Assembly: GCA_009760855.2 (NCBI GenBank)
Contig: WPIO01000010.1
Coordinates: forward strand, 7,177,501 to 7,241,500
Direction of reading: 5' to 3'
DNA: 64,000 nt
From: Cristatella mucedo
Taxonomy: Eukaryota; Bryozoa; Phylactolaemata; Cristatellidae
The notes beneath the pieces are model-generated. The model was not told the origin of the DNA, made no database searches, and was given only the letters and a program-made list of their open reading frames with translations. Both the position numbers and the translations under genes were made by a program. This document shows, piece by piece, positions 57,840 through 64,000 of this stretch; position 1 is the stretch's first letter, and every line of letters begins with the position of its first letter.

Positions 57840-58165
57840 CCTCCAATAAGAACGACTGCTCGCTGTTGCCAAGTTTTTAATCAGAAGATTGCCTCTGTGT
57901 CCAGCCATTATGCTTGATCCCTGACTATGATTAGGAACTACCTACCACGGCGGTTAGCTAAAGATCCAACCATCTTGCTGGTTTTCTATCTAGACCAGAC
58001 TATTGAAATTCAGAATTAATGAATGGTCACGCCGAGTCTGAGACTCGTCACTAAGAAGTTCTAGGTTTCACTACCATATCTGAAGACACATTTTAACTGG
58101 CAGCCGGCCAGTAGGAACCGTCCAAAAACGACTGGTTTAGTGCTTGATCCGGTCGTCCTGAGAAG
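57840..58165 (+). mobile_element. LINE-B copy, internal part
   Basis: NQKIASVSSHYA, TMIRNYLPRRLAKDPTILLV and FYLDQTIEIQN line up with the FIQKIASAASH to FLYRLDFCNS stretch of the relic at 36250-36400. Confidence 0.55.
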
Positions 58166-58838
58166 AGAGTGCAGCGGGACTAAGAGCGGAAACTCTAGTT
58201 GTCAAAACTGTATTGCGTTCTTCAACTGGATTCATTATCGCTAAACTGCACAGGGCAAGGTAGCTACGAGCATCAATGGATGTCATGAACATACTTCGGT
58301 GGTTAATAAAAAAAATCTGTTATGACGAACAGTCCTAATAGAAAACTTTGACCAAACTCGTAAACTATCAAATCATAAAACATTGTCGGTCCAAGAGCTT
58401 CTTAGTTCCACATCAAAGTTTGGCAAGATAAAATATACATAGTGTAAGCCACCAGAACGATTCGAGCGTAAGTGAATTGCCGGGAAGGAATTTATTCTTG
58501 CTAGGGCACCATTTAATGTATTAGTATTCCTATTATTATCATTATTGTTAGCAGATACACTAGACTTTAAGCAATGTTCACTCTGGTGTCTTTTAAGACT
58601 AACGTTGGCGGATGAATTGAGTCGATACACCTGACATGGCCGATAAATGTCTGTGATACTATGCATGATATTAACATAATGTTTGCCCCCCCTCCCCTGC
58701 ATTTGGCCACCACGACGCTGATATAATAGCAGATGTAGCCTGCTGTCCTTTTAGGGACCTTTATTTTGGGACTCAAGCTTCGCAGCGTGCCGCCTGCTCT
58801 GACTCGGATAGGGAGCGGTCAGTTCATTAACTCGCTGT
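58166..58838. other. No recognisable gene
   Basis: AT-rich; includes an ATT-rich run near 58520-58550. Confidence 0.35.
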
Positions 58839-58904
58839 CGGGGCGGGGCGGAGGGGGGGGGCAAATGCCCCCCTCCGCCCCGCCCCGCTCCGGCTCCGCC
58901 GCTG
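58839..58904. mobile_element. 20-bp perfect GC hairpin, possible DNA-transposon terminus
   Basis: 58839-58858 pairs perfectly with 58868-58887 around a 9-nt loop. On the minus strand the outer end at 58904 reads CAGCGGCGGAGCC, similar to the ends of the element at 53094. The loop region GCATTTGC resembles the GCATTTGAACCC block near 53131. A partner end was not found. Confidence 0.4.
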
Positions 58905-61900
58905 GCTCATGGTCTAGAGTAGTGAATGATAGAGGCAGCGAGCAGGGTGGCTCTGGTGAAACTACACGCCCCCTTCATCCGACGATCGTACGTCAAACGG
59001 GGCAGCAACAAAAATAAAACAGCCAAGCAAGCCTATCGCGCCAGCAAAAAGGTGTGGCAAGGCATGGCCAGTACGGAACTGCACAGCATTGTGCGTGCAG
59101 AACCGCAACACTTAGCTGCCCCTTCAGTGGGAGGGCGACATTACTAAAGCGAAACGACAACCTATGCGGACAATATGGGGCTACAACTGGAGAACTCTAC
59201 GCGAGCATACGACGGTTGGGAAAATTAAAGGCCCGAGGCGGCCTCAAAACGCATTTGATACACCTACGGCACAAGCAACGGATCAAATATACGAGGATTT
59301 ACAAGAAAAATAACACGAAACTTGTGGACTGCAGAAAAGCACACCAAACGGCGTGCACAGCAGCATCCAAAGCGGGCGGCAGCGCCAAAGAAGGCTTGGA
59401 GGGGGCCGCATCTAGCGCAAAGAGAAACAAGTAGGAAGAAGAGTACGAACACGCTCAACCATTCTAGAAGTCCGAAGCTGTTCCCGTTTCGAAGGCGGAG
59501 CATCTTTAGGCGCCTGGACACGTTCGAAGCTGGTGCTTTCCTGCGGACCTCTGACATTCGGATCCCCATCTGTCACTGCGTGAAACTAGCGCCTGCGCGT
59601 CAGGCCAAGCGGACGTCGATCTCGTGCGCCCGTGCGGCAACGGCAACGAGCCCAGGAACCCTAAAGAGCGTAGCGGAGACTGCCAAAGGGTCCGCGCGGC
59701 GCCCAATCGCCCCCAACCGCCGCTGCACGAGCTGCGTCCGGCGGCGCGACTTGCCCCGGCTTCCAGAGCTCGCGGGACGCGACCGCGAACAGAAGTAAGC
59801 ACTACCGCGGTTCCGTCCGCGCTCGGGCCTACGGGGCGCGCGGACAAAGTCCCCGTCAGCGACCCGCCCACCGCCTGCGACCGCGGCGACGTCGGCTGTA
59901 GCCGACGGCCGACGCCGTCTGCACGTCGATGGCGCATTTCAGTCCCTTGGGTGGGCGAGCTCCGCGCTATCGCCGGCATGGCGTCGCCGCGTAATCCCAG
60001 CGCGCGGGACGCGCGACACGCGCGCCATGCCAGAGCTGCCGGCGGTAGGCAACTGGCGCGCCGACCCCGGCAACATCGCAGCCAACCAAATGGCCCAATC
60101 GATACTCTGCGGCTGCCGCTACGCCAGCAGTGAGGCGGTTGGCTGTTGACTGTATTACTACGCCACATTTTTTTGTGAATGCGGCGGGTTCGCGGCTGGT
60201 TCGCTCTCGTCGCTCTGCTTTCGTCTGTGGAAGCTCAGATAGAATGGTCGTATAGCAGGTCATATGGCACTGAAATTCAGGGAGGAGCTTGTTGGAAAGC
60301 GGTTTCTAGCCGCGAAGGATCTTCCTAAAGGCAGAGGCGTAGCTGAGTGGGAATGGCGTGCTGGAGTGGTCCGCGCCGTCTTGCATGGCGGTGTCGTTAA
60401 CAAAGACCTACAGGTACGGCGCCTTTTCCTTAAAGACGACGGTAATGCTAAGTCCAATGAACGTAATATAGCAGCCTGTTCGTTTGCGTGATGTCCGCTC
60501 GCATCGCACGTTGGTCGCTGGCGCTGCACGAGAATCCGAATACGCCTTTTCAAGCCGTGCTCTCAGTACCCCATTTATCGTGAGTGTGCCTAGGCAATGC
60601 TGAAATTATGCACGGCGCTTTACGATTGCGGGCTTAGCCTCCTACTAGCGCGGCGTAGCGCGCTCAAACTACGCGACGTGCCGCCGGACAGACGCGCAGC
60701 TGCGCTCTCCTTCTCGCCTTCCCGGCAGCTTCAGGCGACTAGTCGGCAGCTGGATCTGTCTGAGCTTGCCGGTCGGACGGTCCTGCCGCTGCTGCTACTG
60801 CTGCTGCTGCTGCAGCCGGCTGCTGACCCCCTCAAGCAGATGACGTGCTTGACCGTAGGGCAACCATTTCTAGCTGAAATAGAACGTCAGCGAACTGGGT
60901 AGGTAGGGGGCTGCGGAATGGGACACTGCCTATACCCGAAGACTTAATCCAGACTCGAATTTCGTTACCCCTCGGTCGGGTCGGGCCGGCCGAGCTTGGG
61001 CCGTCTTCCTCTGCACCACCACCACCACCACAACCCACTTGCCGGCAGCCGTCCAGCTCAGCCATTTCAGGACAGCTCATTCCCTCCCGAGTGCTTTTAT
61101 GCCCGCCCAGTCTCCGGTCCATGCTCGGCCCGATGGGCTCGTGCCCCTTCGTGGTCCACCGGCCCAGCTGCTCGGCGGCACGACCGTCGTCGTTGCCCAC
61201 TAGCAGCCCACGGGAGCTGCTGGCACCGTGCCGTTTGCGAGGTCGGTGCACACCGTGGTCACTGGCCACATAAACCAAATTCGTCGACCGTGTGTTAGCC
61301 ATTACCAATGATAACCTAATAACGCGCGACCCTCTGGCTCCTCTGCTGGCGGACTGGGTCGGCGACCACATGAGGCCACCTTCTGAGCCGTGGGGGCCTT
61401 CTAGGTCGGCCATTGAACCTGTCAAAAGACTGCTATCGAGCGCCAGCACTAGACCCACCGCCTCCTCGTGCTGCTGCTGCGAGCAGCTGTTTGTAGCTAT
61501 GGGCAGTTTGCAGCTCAGTCCCACTCAGCCAAACCTAGGAACTAGGGGATCGGGTTTCGAGGAGCACTCGCCACCCCCTTCGTACCCTTGCTGGGGGGGG
61601 GCTGGCTCCATGGGCGTGGCACCCAGAGAGCAGCAATTGGTGATGTTCGTCGAAGGAGCTGGGAGGACAGGCTAGGACAGGGAGGTGAGCAGCCAGCTTA
61701 TCCGAACCTCAATTCGTAGTAGTTGTGTACGACTATTAGCCAGCCGGGCGTTCGCGATTAGGCTAGATAAGCTGGTCCAAGTTAGCGAGGGACCACAGTC
61801 TCAAAACCATCAGTGACAGGCAGTGGAGTGGGTGGAGGATGGGTTAGGCCGGCCGGCTCAAACCACTCGTGTGCCTGCCCAATGGCTTTAAGGTGGCCAC

Positions 61901-62424
61901 TTGGCCGCTCGGGTGATGCTGCTTGATTAATGGTGGCTGACTCTTTTGTGTTTTTCTCGGCATGTTCCTTGGTTGTATTTGTAGCCGGCTCACTGCCTCG
62001 GTCTCAGCATCCCCATCTCTCCTCTTCCCCCTTCCCCAGAGAGCTGGCTCACTTGCTCAGTCAGTTCAGCCGTCAGCCTTTGTGAGTTATTGAGCAGTGG
62101 GTGGCTTAAGAGCCGAATGCTGCCCCACTTGTGCCAAGCTTGTTTCGAAGCCTCTCTCTGGCGATGCCCCTCTCAGAGCAGCAGCCAACCTCCCTGATAT
62201 TTGTCGGGCACCAGTGCAAGTCTGACCGATCAGCCTACTGTCTTTGCCTCACCCGAATGTCGGCTCGGCCAGCCACGGTGCCTTGCATGAGGTTGACCCT
62301 GAACATTCAAGCTCTGTGGCAGCTCTTTGCTGCTGCCTGGCAAGCTGCAAGTACGTCTCTTGCTCGTTGTGTGCGCATGTGCTCATTTGCACCGTTCGTT
62401 CAATGGGCATTCGTGTGGGGTGAT
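58905..62424. other. GC-rich block without a recognised gene
   Basis: Many overlapping open frames (for example plus 59322-59798, minus 59506-60168, minus 60832-61524) fit composition. The plus frame at 60264-60491 starts MALKFREELVGKRFLAAKD and has no recognised family. Another short plus frame near 58985-59145 contains KNKTAKQAYRASKKVWQ. No splice-supported gene could be built. Confidence 0.35.
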
Positions 62425-62586
62425 TGGGCCTTGATAGCCCTGGACGTAAGGTGCTTGCTTTTCACGATCGAGGTTGTGGGTTCGAGTCCTTCAGTGGCCG
62501 ATCCTGTGTTGCCAACTGCAAGCAGTGGTGCTGGCCGTTCAGGCTTCTGCCACTATACTAATGAGGCTGTTAAATCAGCTATGTTT
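62425..62586 (+). mobile_element. SINE-B copy
   Basis: GATTGGGCCTTGATAGCCCT head (diverged), CGATCGAGGTTGTGGGTTCG, AGTCCTTCAGTGGCCGATCC, then GGCTTCTGCCACTATACTAA and GAGGCTGTTAAATCAGCTA. Confidence 0.7.
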
Positions 62587-64000
62587 ATTATTTATTATGT
62601 GATAGGTGTGTGCATGCCTGTCGGTCGCGTGTGGGTGCGCTGAGGCATGCTCTTTTTGTCATCCATTCTCTTGTGGTGGTCGGCCTTTTTCTCATTCAGC
62701 TGCTGTTCGATACGGTCTGTTGAGAGCTTTGAGCTGTGCTTGGTTCCGTATAAGGGCAGAGACAAGCCCAAACTTGTGCTGCCCAGCCGCCGGCGGCTGC
62801 CCATGCACAGTGGCAGCTGACCGGCTACTTGCCCCACGGCTGCGACTGATGCAAGGTTTCGATGGTCTATTGTTTATGACCGGGGTTCTGAAGCCGTGCT
62901 CGTATATTTAGACCAGTTACGGTGGGTCTGAGCCTGACACAGTTGGTGCTAAGTCAATCGGTGTTGTGCCCATGCCGTCTGAGTGACTGCCCATGCCGTC
63001 TGGGGCTTGCCTGCCCCTTTCTGCTTGCCCTTGGCTGCACCCATTGGCACGTTTCTCCGAAGTTAACTGAGTCGGAGTGGCCGCCATCCTTTCCAGCCCG
63101 GCTGGCTGCAACCTCTGTGTCATCACCGGCAGTGGGGAGCGAGCATCTCCTGCTGCATGCATGTGTCGCCATCGTTGGTCGCCTCTTTGGCTCCGAGTGC
63201 TGTGGCACTCCTGTTGTGTTTGAGACATGCTCAGCCAGAGCCAACAGCAAAGCCCTCCCCACCCCCAGTAGGAAAGTTTAGGGGCACACTCGGCTTACCG
63301 TGCAGCGTGAGGGGTTAAGGGATCAAGGACTCGAGCACCTAGGTGACACCCTGCTGCTGAGACGTCGCTTCTGTTGACCGTGGCTCGATTATTCTTATAC
63401 CCTGAGCCTGCACATTAAAGCATGCTCTGGTTATCTATCGTACTTGTTTTTGTGTGAAGGAGTGGTGGCCGGGCTTCTCGTTCTTTGCATATTCGGCTGC
63501 TAAAAGTCCTTAACGCCGACTCTTGGCCGATGGAAGAGCAAGTTCAGAAATTGCTTTTTGTCTGGTTACAATGATTGTTAGAGTAATGCTCTCTCTCTCC
63601 AGCTATTCTTGGAGCTGAGCCCACCCAACTTATTCTTGAAACAGCATTAAGCCGAAAAAGTCACTCATGTAGGCTGCATCGCTCGTTGTTTCTTCGAGTT
63701 GATGCCATCAATGGAAATTGCGTTGGTGTTTTCCGAGTGTGCCATCGATGCGGTGACATAACCCTTTTCTGCGTCGGCTCTTGCTCATGCCGAGTCGGCT
63801 CTTGCTGTCAGCAGTTGATCGTGTAGGTGCTTGCTCGCCGGTTGCAGTGCCGTGTTGTCATAACACGTGTTTGGGTTGCCAGTGCCCCGCACGACGCACG
63901 GCTTCTTTTTAATTCAGAAAGTTGGCAATATCTATCTACGGTGCAAACTAGATGTCATTCTTCTTCTCCAACCGCCACACAACTCTCGGCTACCTCTTTT
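62587..64000. other. No recognisable gene
   Basis: Mixed composition with short frames on both strands to the window edge; a gene continuing beyond the window cannot be excluded. Confidence 0.35.

Noticed and set aside
59506-60168. 220-codon minus frame
   Set aside because: Arg/Ala/Gly-rich composition typical of GC-rich non-coding DNA, with a long frame on the opposite strand.
60832-61524. 230-codon minus frame
   Set aside because: No recognised motif and partly low-complexity (Gly/Ser); not enough support for a gene.

Overview
This is a eukaryotic nuclear window, most likely from a non-vertebrate bilaterian animal. It has no bacterial operon features. Its one clear host gene is a spliced GATA4/5/6-type transcription factor on the minus strand (18298-21715; five coding exons, 546 aa predicted, small introns of 169-672 bp). 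The animal group cannot be fixed from sequence alone. Compact introns, tRNA-headed SINEs and L2-like LINEs with (ATT)n tails fit many aquatic invertebrates.

Layout. 1-14 kb: repeat-rich and mostly AT-rich, with a short inverted-terminal-repeat element, SINEs, L2-like LINE fragments and long CT and TG microsatellites. 14-32 kb: a GC-rich, CpG-rich island carrying the GATA gene, its probable 3' end (AATAAA on the minus strand at 17829-17834), probable non-coding 5' exons upstream of 21736, and five long GA/CT tracts between 24.5 and 29.9 kb. No other conserved protein was found in that island. 32-58 kb: a graveyard of non-LTR retrotransposons of at least three L2/CR1-like lineages, called here LINE-A, LINE-B and LINE-C, plus two tRNA-derived SINE families, SINE-A and SINE-B, many nested in each other. 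58-64 kb: moderately GC-rich sequence with a 20-bp perfect hairpin and one SINE, and no recognisable gene.

How the parts relate. SINE-A ends in the same hairpin-forming tail as LINE-A (one copy is closer to LINE-C), so the LINEs probably mobilise it. Every LINE copy here is 5'-truncated and none shows an endonuclease domain. Several carry stops, deletions or altered catalytic residues, so none looks autonomous. The longest open frame in the window (729 codons, 42475-44664) is not a gene. It is an artefact of one LINE-A inserted inside another in the same orientation, with a 6-bp target-site duplication. No CRISPR array, rRNA gene or confident free-standing tRNA gene was seen.
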